NCBI GenBank assembly: GCA_033439265.1
Contig: JAVTVX010000026.1
Coordinates: 9,177,001-9,241,000 of the forward strand
Source of the DNA: Dillenia suffruticosa
Lineage: Eukaryota > Streptophyta > Magnoliopsida > Dilleniales > Dilleniaceae
Direction of reading: 5' to 3'
Length of the DNA stretch: 64,000 bases
The notes beneath the pieces are model-generated. The model made no database searches and was not told the DNA's origin. It saw nothing but the letters and a program-made list of their open reading frames with translations. Shown here one piece after another: positions 21,000 through 34,624 of the stretch. Numbering within the stretch: the stretch's first letter is position 1; every line of letters starts with the position of its first letter. A program made the translations under genes and the position numbers.

Positions 21000-23900
21000 T
21001 AGTGTCCCACAATTCTAGAAGATCTAGTTATTCTCGTAGTGCCTACTCATTCAATTTCGGCCGGTATTGATCAACACGCAATGAGTAGATTCCAATTTCC
21101 ACTAGAGTAACGGCTTTGCATCTGTAAGTAAGGCTAAATGGTGTCTCCCTGGTGGCCTTGTGGAGCGCAGTCCGATAGGCCTAAAAAATACTGTGGAGTT
21201 CATCTATCCATAGGCTTTTTGCATCCTCTAGTGCATTTTTGAGTCCTTGAAGGATTGTTCGGTTGGTAAACTCAGTGTGGTCATTGGCTTGCCGATAAAT
21301 GACAAAAGTTAAGACGATGTTGTCTCACCAGCTTGTTGCAAAATTCCTAAAAATTTTTGTTATCAAACTGCTTAACGTTATCAGTGATAAGAATATGGGT
21401 TAGGCCAAATCTCGTAATGATAGATGTCCACAAGAAAATCCGTACCTTGTCAGTTGTGATTTGGGTCAATAGTTTGGTTCTATCCACTTAATGAAGTAAT
21501 CTATAGCCATGATGAGGAACTTTTGTTGTCTAGTGGTTTGTAGGAATGGTCCTAAAATGCCTATCCCCCCATTGTGTGAATAGCTATAGATTTGTGATTG
21601 GGCAAAACTCAGAAGAAGGTTGGTGTGGTATCGAGGAGAATCATCGGCTAGGTTTCGAACACCTACATGGTTGTTACATATCCCTTCATGAATTTCTCTA
21701 AGGATATAATTTCCCTCCTTTGACGTCAAGCATTTGAGGTATAGGTATGTGAAGGACTTCTTGTAGAGGGAGCCATCAATGATGGCATGATGTGCATTTT
21801 GGCGTCTAATCTTCGCTGCTTCCTACGATGAATATGATAATCGACCTCTCCATAAGAACTTTTGGATAGGGGCTTTCCAACTCAGTGTGTCGTCAGCCAT
21901 CAGAATTTGCTGTGGTTCATCAATGCTTGAATATAGGAAGCTCTCGACATTGATTGTTCAACTAGTTTCCGTCGAGTCAGAGCTAGCAAGTTTAGATAGC
22001 GTGTTAACTCTAAAATTTTCAAATCTATGAATCTGTTAGACTTTATCGAACTTGTTCATCTCGCCCCTGAGCTTGGAGAGGTACTTCACCATCATTGGCT
22101 CGTTGGTCTCGCATGTCCTTTTGATTTGTTTGACCACGAGTTTGCTATCGATAAAGACCCAAACATCTTTGGCTCCCTGTGACATTGCAATCCCCAGTTT
22201 TATCAAAATTGTTTTGTATTCGACTTGTTTATTGGTGGCTTGGAAATCGAAGTAGAGTGCATATTCCGCTTTGAAGTCATCGGGACCTATTAAGATAAGG
22301 TCATTGTCGCCTCTTAATAAATTAAAGGACCTATCTACGTGTAAGGTCCAGGATGGTGGGAAGCACTCTTTCGAATAATCGTCAATTGCTTGCTTAGCAA
22401 GACTTGGGAAGGTACATTCAAGAATGAAGTAGGCTTGTCCCTTGATTGCGAGTCTTAGTTAGTATTGAATGTTGAATTCACCAAGTTCAACACTCCATTT
22501 GATGAGCCAGCTTGAAATGTCTCTTTTCTGTAGGATCTACTTTAAGGGCTAGTTAGTTAGCACCATGATAGTGTGCTCCTAGAAATATCATCTGAGGCAC
22601 CAGATAGTTATGACAAGAGTGAATGTCAGTTTCTCTATAGGCTTATAGTTGATTTCTACTTCATGTAGTACTTTGCTAACATGGTATACCAACGTTGTAC
22701 GTCGGCATCTTGTCTTACAATTGCATAGCAAAGGGCTCGATCAAAAATAGACAGGTAAAGATAGAGTTTCTCATCGAGAATGGACAGAGAAAATAGAGGA
22801 TATGATGAGAGGTAGTCCTTGAGCTGGTCAAATGTGGCTTGACATTCTAGTATCCATACAAACTTTTGAGACTTCTTTAAATCATCAAAGAAAGGTTTGT
22901 ATTTTCCCTTCACTTTGACATGAATCGGTTCAAGGGCACAATCCGTCCCGTGAAACTTGCACCTCTTTCAGTGTTCTAGGTGACTCCATGTCTGAGATGG
23001 TTTCAATTTTCTCTAGAATGGCCTCAATTCCTTGATGGCTAATCATGAAGCCTAGGAATTTACCGAATGTAATCCTGAAGGTACACTTAGCTGGGTTTAA
23101 CTTTATGTTGTAATACTCTAATGTTTGGAATGTCTCTTCAAGTTCCGCTGCATGATTCTCTATATTGGTACTCTTGACTAACATGTCATCCACGTAGGTT
23201 TCAACGTTTCTGCTAAGCTCAGGGCTTCTACATTTTTCAAACCAAAAGGCATGATCTTATGACAGTAGCTACCAAACCTCGTAATGAAGTTGGTCTTTTC
23301 TTCGTCTTCTAGGGCCATGTATACCCAATTGTAACTGGAATACGCATCCATGAAGTTTAGAAGCTGATGGCCTAATGAATTGTGTATGAGTTCTCAATAT
23401 TGGAAAGTAGATAGTTATCCTTTGGATATGCCTTGTTGAGCTTGTGAAGTTGACACACATTCTCCAATTGTCATTTGTCTTTTTCATTATAACTATGTTT
23501 GCTAACCATGTGGGATATTTCACATCTCAGATGAAATTTGTCGCCAGAAGTTTTTGGACTTTCTTCTATATTGCTCATTGGCATTCTAATACAAAAACTG
23601 TCTTCTTTTGTTCATTGGTTTGTGATTCGAATCCATCGTCAATTTATGAACAATCACTGAATGGTAATTTCCATAAATTTTTTTAAGAAACCATGCAAAG
23701 ACTCCAGAATGTTAGCATAAATAGTTGATGATAGCATCATGAAAAGTAGTTGGCAGGGGGCTCTAATTTGGACGGTCTAACCAAGTGTATTTGTGATGGG
23801 AATTGTGATCACCTTTTCGCTCTATTCGAATTTAGCAACTTGTTTGATGTTGTCTCTGAATTCCATGGTTTCAGTCGAAAGATCATTTTTTTCTTCCTTC

Positions 23901-24414
23901 GATACAGGGATGATTGGATGATTGGATGATTGGGATCACAGTTAAAAGTCGCAATACCAAGAGAGATTCTGAATTTGATTTTCAAATATTTTGCATTTCG
24001 TAAGGCTTTTAGGCCATCCAAACTGGGATGACTTAGGATGACATTATATAAAGATAGAAGTTTAACCACGTTGAATTTGGTTGTGGAGGTAGCATGATTA
24101 AAGGGTATCCCTAAGGTCGCTGGGAGTGATATAGCACCTTCAGAGAACAATCATTCATCCAAAAGTCCCTTTAAGGATCCATTGCAAAGTTGGAGTTGTA
24201 TTTGTGTGAAACCCATTCGTTGGAAGGCATTCTAATAGAGAAGGTTACAGTCTGCTCCTTGATCAATAAAGAATCTCTTCACAAGATATTGGCTTATCCT
24301 AGTGGTGATAACTACAGGGTCGTATTGTTTGGGATCGATCCCGACCAAATCTTTATCGTCAAAACCTACAAGAGGTCTCTTTGTCTTTGATAGCATGGTT
24401 AATAAAGAATACAT
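21000..24414 (-). mobile_element. Pol remnant of the Tat-like element
   Basis: Minus-strand fragments, right to left: a protease-like block GFDDKDLVGIDPKQYDP ... FFIDQGADCNLLY (24.23-24.41 kb); RT pieces YPTWLANIVIMKKTND (about 23.5 kb) and MDDMLVKSTNIENHAAELEE (about 23.1 kb); an RNase H block with WILECQATFDQLKDYL and VSKVLHEVEINYKPIEKL (22.6-22.9 kb); and integrase-region fragments including IHEGICNNHVG and MAIDYFIKWIE (21.4-21.8 kb). Motif wording is that of Tat-clade Ty3/gypsy polyproteins. The coding region is broken in many places and serves only for classification. Confidence 0.82.
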
Positions 24415-24477
24415 GGAGATAGGGTATGAAATACGTTTAGCAGAGGAGTCAATTTGTTCTCACGGATGATATCAATC

Positions 24478-25300
24478 TGATGGAGGTGGGTTTTGTTCCA
24501 TAGATAATTATTTTGTAGACCCAAATATGGAACTAGTGTTGAAGAATCTTCTCTGTCTTCATAAATGATGGGACCTGACACCCTTCGACTGGGAGTTTTC
24601 AATGCTCAAATCAGAAAGAATGGTTGTAAAAGAATAAGAACTAGATTGAGAAAAGCTGTAAGATAACTCTATGTTGTCTTTGCATAATAAGTGTAGGGTT
24701 AATGAACATGCTTGGCCAGTTGCTTAGGTTGAACATATATATAGCCTGCATGTATGGCAAGTCTCATATATGTTTAGGAGTATAGAAATCTTAGTTTACT
24801 TATAGAGAAATTACTAAATCTCCCAAAATCAAGGAAATTACAATCAAAGATTTCTCAAGGAATTAGGATTGTAGTGATTAAAGGAAACTCAAATTGTCAC
24901 GTAGATTCCTTGCCATATCAGGATAGTATGTGAATATTTTGTTTTCTCATTGAGAAAAATTTGTCCATGAGCAGAGAAGGTTCATAGTTTATTAAAAACG
25001 TTTAGATTTTGATAGAAATTTTCATTTTTAATAAATGATCTCAAGTTAAATATATCATGTAATGAGAATTATTTCTATATTAATAAAACATATTCAATGT
25101 GGAGTGGGATCACTGAAAGATCCAGAAGTCGAGAGCTATGATTACTGAGAGGTGAAGAGTAAATGGGCTCCTTGAGAGAGTATGAGAGAGAGAGAGCAAG
25201 ATTCAAAGAGTATTCAATTGTTATTCAATGGTCTTGAATTTTGTGATAATGGGTCGTTAAATTATATACTTTCAAATTTTGTGATAATGGGTCGTTAAAT
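24478..25300 (-). repeat. 5' LTR of the Tat-like element
   Basis: Begins TGATGGAGGTGG on the plus strand and is collinear with the left LTR through GTGTAGGGTTAATGAAC and ATATATATAGCCTGCATG, up to about 25250. A 40-bp unit containing TTTTGTGATAATGGGTCG is then repeated twice (25230-25315), and similarity to the left LTR fades, so the outer part is missing or unrecognisable. Confidence 0.7.
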
Positions 25301-28300
25301 TATATATTTTCAAAGTTCATTCAAACGCTCTATCAAAGCAAGGATATTAGAAAAAAAAATCAAAAAATCATGACCGCCCGGAGGAAGTCCTCGTTAATGG
25401 CATTACTGGAACGTAACTTTGGTAAGACCCTGGAGAGAGAGAGAGAGAGAGAGATAAAAACCAGCTTAATCCTGAAGACGTGCACGCCAAGAGAATCATC
25501 TTTCCATCATAATCATTTGAAAAGGCTTTTCAACGTTAATATCATGAGAGAGAAAGAGAGAGAGAGATGCAATCATTTGGATTCGGGAAAGAAAAAGAGT
25601 TTAGTGGGAAGTGATATGGGCCGGCTCTTTGGCGTGCCATTGACGATTGTTGTCCCACTTTCCCATCAATTTACATCAAAATACTCACTCCCAACCCAGG
25701 TCTCCAACTGCAACCAAACATTACTGCCTTTACCCATTTACATGACCTATTCATATTCCTCCCAACTCAATTAACGGCTTCCCTTCTTGATGCAAATGGC
25801 GATTTCTTTCGTAATTATACAAGTATTTTTCAACTATAAAATACTTTAATTTAAATTATAATCATATTGAAGGAACATTGTATAATCATATTCTACGAGT
25901 GGAAGACCAAATTGAATCCATCATGTAGTGTATGAATCCATCTTTTTACAGTCTTGTTGACCTAAAGAGGGTTTGAGCATAGAGAGTATTACAAAGTCAT
26001 GGTAAATTCTTGATGGCCATGGGCTCTCATTCATGAGTAAGCAATGGGCTATGGCAATGGCTTTTCATGAGCCAAACCGCACTGAGAAATAGTCGGCTCT
26101 GGTCTCCCACCTCCGCCAGCGCGCATACCGTAAAATTTAGTTTAAATAGCATTGATCATATGATTGATTTGATGTGGACTTGGCGGAAGTTACAACTTAC
26201 CTTGAGAATGGAGTTGTTAAACACCTGTAACTACCGGTCAAAATATTATTTTTTTAAAGTTAAATTGAAAAAGTTAAATGTAAAATTATTAAATTCTGAA
26301 TTTAAATTTAAATTTTATTTATAAGATTTTTGTAATTAAGATTTTAAATTTCAAAAGTGCATTTTACTTGGAATTTTATTTTATTTTTTTTTTGTCTGTG
26401 CCATCGATGATATAACAATTATCTACTTATTTGACATTAATAATTTGCTGAGTTATCAATTAAGTAGATATATATTATTACTGTGGTAACTGACATATCA
26501 ACAAATATCTCACACGCTCGCTTCTGACACAAGGGTAAACATCTCCCCCCGCTGCCTGCCGCCCGCCGCCCGCCCGCCGCCCGCCCACACACACACACAC
26601 ACTCTCTCTCTTCGTCTCTCCCTCTCTTTCTCTCCTTTTTCTCGACACGTGCACCCACGCGAAAAACTCTCCATGTTGTTATAATTAAGAGTTTAATAAT
26701 TTAATAATAATAAAATAAATTTTAAATATTCAATTGAAGATTTAGTTTAAAATTTAAAAATTTTACATATAATTTCTCCATTTAAATTTTGTTTATTATT
26801 TTTAATAGAAATGATATTTAAAATCAAATTTATTAATATAATAATTAATTTATATATATTTAAAAGAAATTTTGTGTCTCTTTTTAAATCTATATTTTAT
26901 ACTCATTTATTTGTCATGCATTTTACCATATTGGGACAAAAATATTTATGTTTGCCGCGCCAAAAAGAGTATCACATCATTGATGTGGGCCGGACAAAAA
27001 TATCTTCTAGAATTAACCATAACATATACCATGTAACAAAGAAAACAAAGTACATTCAAGAAAAAATAATTAGACGATGGATGGTTCCACTCCTTGGCGC
27101 AAGAATACCAAACTAAGAAAATAAACCCAAATCTGTCTTTTATTTTTTTAAATTTAAATTTTGTAATGATCCAGAACTCTCAAATAATACACAATATCTT
27201 ATAAATTATCTATGTTAAATAAGTGTACAGAGAATTGGTTTATCATGAGGCAAAATAAATTTTTTTTATATATTATACTAATCAGTATTTAGAATCATAT
27301 TCCGATTAATCTGGTTTCGCACTTATAGTTTCCCATTTAGAGAATTACCTTTCCGATATAATTTACTTTATATTTAACTCGTGAGTTAAACTTAAAATTT
27401 TAGTTAAGAGATATAACGTCACATTTCACTAAATAAACTGATTGTTAGTTTTTGAGCCAAAATAATGAATAAAAATATTTTAAGACAAAAAATTTAAAAG
27501 GGAAAATGAAGTTCAACAAACTGGAATATATTTTATAATTTCATAGAAATAAATAACATTATAAAAGATTTTAATAATATTTTAACATCCTTAATGACAT
27601 ATTTAAAAAGTTTTAGCTAATTTCTAAAATTTTTAATATTTATTAAAATACTGTTTAATAAATAATATACATTAAATAATTGTCTTAAAAATTCACGGGG
27701 CCCGCGCCTTCTTCCTTTGCCTCAGTAAACATAAAACGAAGATCCGCTTTGATTTATTTTTTTTACCCGACTAACCGATATTTAAATTATTCGATTAATT
27801 TAATTTAAATACTATAAAATTTATTTAGAGATTGAATCTCTCAGTATCTATTTTTTTATTCTTAAATTTTAAATTTTAATTAAAAAAAATTAGTATTTGA
27901 TTACCACACTCATAAAACGTTGATAATAAAAATGAAGTTATGTGAAGAACAATGAATCAAAAAACAATGGAGATCTAGAACCCAAGGCAATGGGGTAAAA
28001 TAATTTTATGAAACAGAATGATATATTTTTAAGGCACATGCACAATATAGTGGGGATAATATCTTGAATTGAATGAGATAATATTTATTTGATATATCAA
28101 AATTAATAAAATTATTTAGATTTATTGGGAGTAATTGTCCACCTCCTTTCCATGTAACTCTGTCACAGGATATAATTTAGCTTTAAAATTTTCTAAAAAA
28201 AAAATCCTCGGCATTGTAATGTAAATTTGAAGCGTCGAAAGTCTTGAGGATTAAAAGGTGGGCCCTAAATAGGTCCAACCGCTGAATACAGAAGTCAATA

Positions 28301-30390
28301 TTAGAAATGGGTTAGAGTCCTGGCTTGATGCTGTGACCTGTAAGGTGGCATGGAAGCAAATATCAGCAGGAAATGCAAAAAGAAAAAAAAAAAAAGGTGG
28401 GGGGCCGGGGGGAAGCCAAGAAGGTAGAGAGAAATCATCATTTCCAATGCCATTGACCACCAAGCTATTGATGTTGTGGGCCACCATTTTTATTTCACTC
28501 CTTCACATAGAGTACAGCATTGCAAATTCGGGCCATGGAGCCCGGTGTACAAATGTATTTTTTGGTTTCCAGCACCTTTTACTCGGATTAATTTTTATCA
28601 AGTTATTATCAAATCTTAATTAAGAAAAATCATTCTCAATGTTAATTTTATTACTATCAAAACTTAAATCTTGATTATTTGTGTGAGATGTTAATATTCT
28701 TCCCATAAAATCAATGAAGTATTGATAGTGTATAATTTTTTTTACGGTTTTAATAATTACGTATTTAGAGAATGAATTTTTTTCACTAATTTTACTTAAT
28801 TTTTATCCGATTAATCTAATTTAAATATTATAAACTTATTTTAAGATTAATTTTCTTAATTTTTTTTTATCACTTCTAATACTTAAATTTGAGACCTTTA
28901 TTTAAAAGAGTAACATATACGATCACTCGACCAAAGAAATTTAATGCATTTAAAAAATAAGGATTCTAATGAAACCTTTTTTATTTATGGATTTCAAAGT
29001 CAAAACTTTAATTTAATATTTTATTTTATTTCCCGTACATTTTTAAAGAGTCACCCTCTTTTCATTAACTAACCTTTAATGCTACTCCTGTTGGATTTGA
29101 TGCATCAAGTGTTGGACTTCTTGTCACCAAGCTTTTGTATTTTGCAAGTTTTCCCTGCTTTTCTTTTCGTTTCCATCTCTCATTTTATTTTTTCTGCTAT
29201 ATTAAATTAAAGAAATCAGAAAATATAAGTATAGATATTCCCCTCATCTCAAGAAAACAAGTGACCATACCACCACCACTGTTAAATATTTCAAATTTTT
29301 TTTCCTTATTTTTTTTATATAAAAAAATATAATCAAACAAAATCATATAAAAAAAAGAGAAAATATCTTCAAGAAATATAAGAATATAAATTATTCTCTT
29401 TAATTTAGTGATTTCAAATTTAAATTTTTATATAATAAAAAAAAATAAAGAGAAAAAAAATGATAAAATTCTATCGCCGTCACGGTAATGCTAAAATGAT
29501 AGAAATTCAGCGCTCCTTTACGAAGCATCTGTGAATATATTGAATTAAGTGAAACTTTTAAAGTAGAAAAGGAGTATGATAACATACAACTTATGGATCT
29601 ATTCTAATATTATCATAAATTTTACAAAAAAATTATTCATTCCAAAAATCGAACTTTATAGATGGAAATATTATTAATTGTTTTATATTTTAAAAGTTAT
29701 TTCTATTGTGATGTCCATCTAATTCTTTTGAGAAACATTTCCTAATTTTTATATGCCATATCTCCACGTGATTTCTAAAATCAACGGATAGGAAGATCCA
29801 AAAAGGAATTCACTCTTTAAATTCACTTAGATATTTGGGGATATAAATCCAGCGGGATGGAAATGAGAAATCAAAATTATATGCACAACCAAAAACCCAT
29901 AGGAAACATTTTCCGTGCTTTGTAGTTCGTACATCTTTAACATTGTCGGAAGTGCCTAATGCTCAAAATACGATGTTATATGATCCCAAAAAAAAAAAAA
30001 AAATAAAAGAAAAGAAAAAAGAAGCCGATCAAGGGTGGAAGCCAAACGAATTCCCTTTTTTTGTTATGATGTTTGAATATATGCTGGCAAAACATTCTGA
30101 ATCGTCACGCTCACTGATGGAGTTAATGACTCTTGGATCAAACAAAGTCTGCTTTTTCCTATTCTCTTTCCTTTTCTTAAAGAGCCAATACTTAGATCAC
30201 ATGGACCAACAATGCATCTTTAATGGACCCTACCCTCTTGACCAAAAATCATTTTTATCCATTCACTGTCTACACTCAACTCCAAAATTGTATTTCAGCC
30301 ACCGACTTCAATCCAATTCCCTTCTTTTCTTTCTTATTCCCTTCCCACGTTCCCTCCTTTTTCCCTTCATTTTTATAAACTAATTTAGAA
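25300..30390. other. Intergenic DNA with microsatellites and SINE remnants
   Basis: No supportable host gene. Contents: (GA)n runs at about 25434-25455 and 25546-25568; a short GC/CA/CT-rich island at about 26547-26640 with CCGCCCGCC repeats, (CA)n and (CT)n, followed by a G-box core CACGTG near 26646; and inverted fragments of the window's SINE family near 27290-27420, 27765-27900 and 28795-28950, recognisable by the GATTAATCT/ATTTAAATA and ...AATTTGAGAC words. ORFs of 134 aa (25370-25774) and 146 aa (29943-30383) are low-complexity or repeat-derived and were not accepted. Confidence 0.5.
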
Positions 30391-30526
30391 ATGCTACCTC
30401 TTTTCTTCAAGCTTTCTCTCACCTCTTCTGCTTTGCAACATTCTCATCATACTCACCGCATTCTCTCTCTAAAGATATATTCTGCATTCTGCTTCTCGTC
30501 TTCCTGCACGCACGCTTGTTTCTCCA

Positions 30527-33500
30527 ATGGAAAACAACCCACTTCAGCTTTTCTTTTACTCTGCTGTTCTAAATCTTCTTCTCTGCTTCATATTATGCGC
30601 CCCTGTTTCCGTAACAGAGCAAGCTCTGTTTTCAACAATCAAGACAGATGCAGAAGCCCTGATAAATTTCAAGAAGATGATTCAAAAAGACGCAAATGGT
30701 GTATTATCCTCTTGGTACCTAAAGAAAAATCTATGCTCATGGCAAGGCGTGTCCTGCTCGCTCGGACGAGTGACCCAGCTCGATCTCAGCGGATCAAATC
30801 TAGTAGGAACCCTGTTTTTCAATCCTCTATCTTCTGTAGAAATGTTGTCTGTTCTAAATCTCTCTGGTAATTCGTTCTACATAAACTTAACATCTCTTCT
30901 TCAACTCCCATTCGGATTGAAACAGCTTGAATTGTCTTCTTCAGGACCCACAGGTCTAGTCCCAGAAAACTTCTTCTCAGAGTATCCGAATCTTCTCTAT
31001 GCGGGTCTTTCTCATAACAATCTATCAGGCTCTTTACCTGAAAACATATTTTTGAATTCTGAAAAACTCCAAGTTGTAGACTTGTCGTACAACAACATTA
31101 CCGGTTCAATTTCAAGTCTCAGAATTGATGGTTTAAGCAATTCTTTGCTGCAAATTGATCTCTCAGGAAACCATATAGGTGATTCCATTCCTTATTCTCT
31201 CTCAAATTGCACAAACCTGAAAAGTCTCAATCTGTCTTACAATTCATTCACTGGAGAGATTCCTCAGTCATTTAACCAACTCAAAAACCTCCAGAAGTTG
31301 GATCTTTCGCACAATCAAATCACGGGTTGGATTCCATCTGGATTGGGAAGTGCTTGTAATTCACTTCTGGAGCTAAGGCTTTGTTACAATAACATTTCAG
31401 GCTCGATTCCTGATTCGCTCTCCTCATGTTCTTGGCTTCAAATACTGGATCTCTCAAACAACAACATATCTGGAGATTTTCCAGATTCAATCCTGAAAAA
31501 TCTTGCTTCTCTACAGATACTTTTGTTAAGCAATAACATCATATCTGGATCATTTCCTTCTTCTGTTTCTTCCTGTAAAAGACTGAGAATTGTGGACTTC
31601 AGCTCAAACAGGCTTTCGGGAATTATCCCACCTGATATATGCCTGGGAGCTACTGCTCTGGAAGAGCTTAGAATTCCAGACAATCTCATCACAGGTGAAA
31701 TCCCACCAGAATTATCGCAATGCTCGCAGTTAAAAACTATCGATTTTAGCCTGAATTATCTTAAAGGTTCGATACCTGCAGAATTTGGCAATCTTGAGAA
31801 CTTGGAGCAGTTCATGGCTTGGTTCAATGGCTTGGATGGGGAAATCCCACCAGAGTTGGGAAAATGCAGCAATCTAAAGGATCTGATTCTCAACAATAAT
31901 TACATAAGTGGTGAAATCCCGGTTGAGTTGTTCAACTGCACTAATCTGGAATGGATTTCATTCACAAGAAATGGCCTAACCGGCCCAATCCCACGTGAAT
32001 TCGGGCTTCTGTCAAGGCTTGCTGTTCTACAACTGGCGAATAACAGCTTGAGCGGTCAGATTCCGTGTGAATTGGAAAATTGCAGTAGTTTGATTTGGTT
32101 AGACCTCAACAGCAACAGGCTGAATGGGGAAATCCCGCCTCGACTTGGAAGGCAGCTTGGAGCAAAAGCATTGGGTGGAATTCTAACAGGAAATACTCTC
32201 GTGTTTGTCAGAAACGTTGGAAATTCATGCAGAGGAGTCGGAGGTTTGTTGGAATTCGCAGGCATTCGACCAGAAAGGCTTCAACAGATTCCCACATTGA
32301 AAAGTTGTGATTTCACCAGGTTATACTCTGGTCCTGTTCTCAGTCTTTTTACTCAGTATCAGACGGTGGAGTACCTTGATCTTTCCTACAACGAACTTCG
32401 AGGGAAAATTCCAGATGAATTTGGGGAAATGTTCGCACTACAGGTTCTGGAATTGTCGCACAATCAACTTTCTGGAGAAATTCCTTCTACACTTGGGCAG
32501 CTGAGGAACTTGGGAGTGTTCGACGCGTCACATAACAGATTGCAGGGGCAGATACCGGAGTCTTTCTCAAATCTGTCATTTTTGGTTCAGATTGATCTGT
32601 CATATAATGAGTTAACTGGACAGATCCCATCAAGAGGTCAACTTAGTACTCTCCCTGCAAGCCAGTATGCGAATAATCCTGGACTTTGTGGAGTTCCATT
32701 GCCAGAGTGTCAGAGTAGTAGCAACCAACCGGCAACAGATCAGGTTACAAATTCTGAAAGACAAGGTCATAAACCAGCTGCTGCTTCATGGGCTAATAGC
32801 ATCGTGCTAGGAATTCTAATCACCATTGCTTCTGCCTGCATTGTCATTGTGTGGGCAATTGTGTTTCGCACAAGGAGGAAGGAGGCAGAGGATGCTAAAA
32901 TGCTTAATAGCTTGCAAGCTTCTCATGCTGCTACAACTTGGAAGATTGAAAAGGAAAAAGAGCCCTTGAGTATCAATGTTGCTACTTTCCAAAGGCAGTT
33001 GAGAAAGCTTAGGTTTTCACAGCTCATTGAGGCCACCAATGGCTTTTCAGCTGCCAGTCTTATTGGGAGCGGGGGATTTGGAGAAGTTTTCAAGGCTACA
33101 TTGAAAGATGGGTCTTGTGTTGCAATCAAGAAGCTCATAAGATTGAGTTGTCAGGGTGACCGAGAATTCATGGCTGAGATGGAGACTTTAGGGAAGATCA
33201 AGCATAGGAACCTTGTTCCTCTTTTGGGCTATTGCAAGGTTGGCGAAGAGAGGCTTTTGGTTTATGAATTCATGGAATTCGGAAGCCTTGAAGAGATGCT
33301 TCATGGAAGAGGAAAAATGTGCGACAGGCGGATTCTCACATGGGAAGAAAGGAAAAAGATAGTGAGAGGTGCAGCCGAAGGACTATGTTTTCTACACTAT
33401 AACTGCATCCCACACATCATACATAGAGACATGAAATCAAGCAATGTACTGTTGGACCATGAAATGGAAGCTTGAGTCTCTGATTTTGGAATGGCCAGGC

Positions 33501-33931
33501 TCATAAGTGCTCTTGACACACATCTAAGTGTAAGCACACTTGCAGGCACACCAGGCTATGTCCCTCCAGAGTACTACCAGAGCTTCCGATGCACGGCAAG
33601 AGGAGATGTCTACTCTTTTGGTGTTGTTCTATTAGAACTTTTGACAGGTAAGCGGCCAACAGACAAAGAAGACTTTGGAGACACCAATTTGGTAGGTTGG
33701 GTGAAGATGAAAGTGAGAGAAGGGAAAGGAATGGAAGTGATCGACCCAGAGTTGCTATCAGTGACCAAGGGAACGGATAAACCTGAGGCAGAGGAGGTTA
33801 AGGAGATGGTGAGGTACCTGGAGACAACAATGCAGTGCGTCGAGGACTTCCCTTCCAAGAGGCCTACAATGTTGCAGGTTGTGGCTATGTTAAGGGGACT
33901 AATGCCTGGAAATAGTAACAATAGTGCTTGA
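30527..33931 (+). CDS. BRL2: BRL2/VH1-like LRR receptor kinase, with in-frame TGA in the kinase domain
   Basis: A single-exon frame of 1,134 codons interrupted only by TGA at 33473-33475 (codon 983). Parts: signal peptide (about 1-28), Cys-rich N-cap around CSWQGVSC, about twenty extracellular LRRs ([12 protein letters not shown] type), a BRI1-class island (about 541-605, [15 protein letters not shown]), a transmembrane helix (about 758-782), and a Ser/Thr kinase with [14 protein letters not shown] (Lys868), HRDMKSSN (Asp968), then, past the stop, [20 protein letters not shown] and [19 protein letters not shown]. Wording and length (Arabidopsis VH1/BRL2 is 1,143 aa) match BRL2, a plasma-membrane receptor of provascular cells that, unlike BRL1/BRL3, is not a proven brassinosteroid receptor. 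In homologues the stop position is Arg (EARVSDFG). A one-base change CGA to TGA would explain it. The predicted product lacks DFG, activation loop and C-lobe, so kinase activity should be lost if the stop is real. Confidence 0.93.
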
Positions 33932-34624
33932 ATTATAAGGGTATTTTCCTTGGCTTTTTTTTTTCCTTTTTTTTTTTTTAATTAATGCCTACTGTTAAAA
34001 AGAAAATGATTTTGTTCTTTATATATCTATTGTTCGGATGTTCAAAGTGTTACAGCTTGTACCTAATTTGTCTCCTGCACTAATACTATTGTGTCACATT
34101 CACTCATCTACGGTGATTACTGCCTATTAGCACAACCATCATGTAATTTTCTCGTCAAGCAAACAAGTGAATATCTTATTTCATAGACGAGAAGAAACCA
34201 TATTAGCAAGCGATCAGGTACCCAACAGTTGGAGTTTGTCTCAAGGACTATCCAAAGATTCGCCACAGACCAGTAGTTAGTCTGAAGAACATTGACTTTT
34301 TAGAACGTTGTTGTTGTTTATAATTACAACAATTCTTCTTTGGAAACACAAATTGGCTGGCTTTCTTCCAAAATATTATAAGCAAATCACATCTCATTGG
34401 AGACTTTCTGTTCAGTCTGTTCCTTGTTACCCCAAGATTTCATCCGGCATATATTCGACTTAGCACTATTATTATTATTTTTTTAACCAAATTAGACATG
34501 AACGAGGGTGACGGGTCAAGAGACCTATAAAATCATGATTCGAACACAAGGGAGAGCACCGGTATTACACATAAAGAGGCAAAAGAGACAGCTGAGACTT
34601 TGAATTTCAATTTATTCTAAAGAA

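Larger units (their letters stand above)
17366..25300 (-). mobile_element. Old Ty3/gypsy LTR retrotransposon, Tat-like lineage (broken)
   Basis: A minus-strand fossil about 7.9 kb long. Its 3' LTR is at the left (from 17366) and its 5' LTR at the right (from 24478, right end uncertain). Both LTRs begin TGATGGAG on the plus strand, and their aligned starts agree at only about three positions in four by eye, so the insertion is old. Next to the 5' LTR a GATATCATCCGTGAGAAC segment resembles the primer-binding region of Tat-type elements. Protease, RT, RNase H and integrase remnants follow in the normal Ty3/gypsy order; most of gag is not visible. It has many breaks and is not functional. An hAT MITE (18586-19053) is nested in the 3' LTR. 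Confidence 0.82.

Noticed and set aside
25370-25774. 134-codon frame as a host gene
   Set aside because: Much of it is (GA)n translation (EREREREI, EKERERC), no domain is recognisable, and it starts at the edge of the decayed retroelement.
29943-30383. 146-codon frame just upstream of BRL2
   Set aside because: Contains A-run translation (KKKKKKIKEKKKEAD) and no domain; it more likely covers promoter and leader sequence of BRL2.
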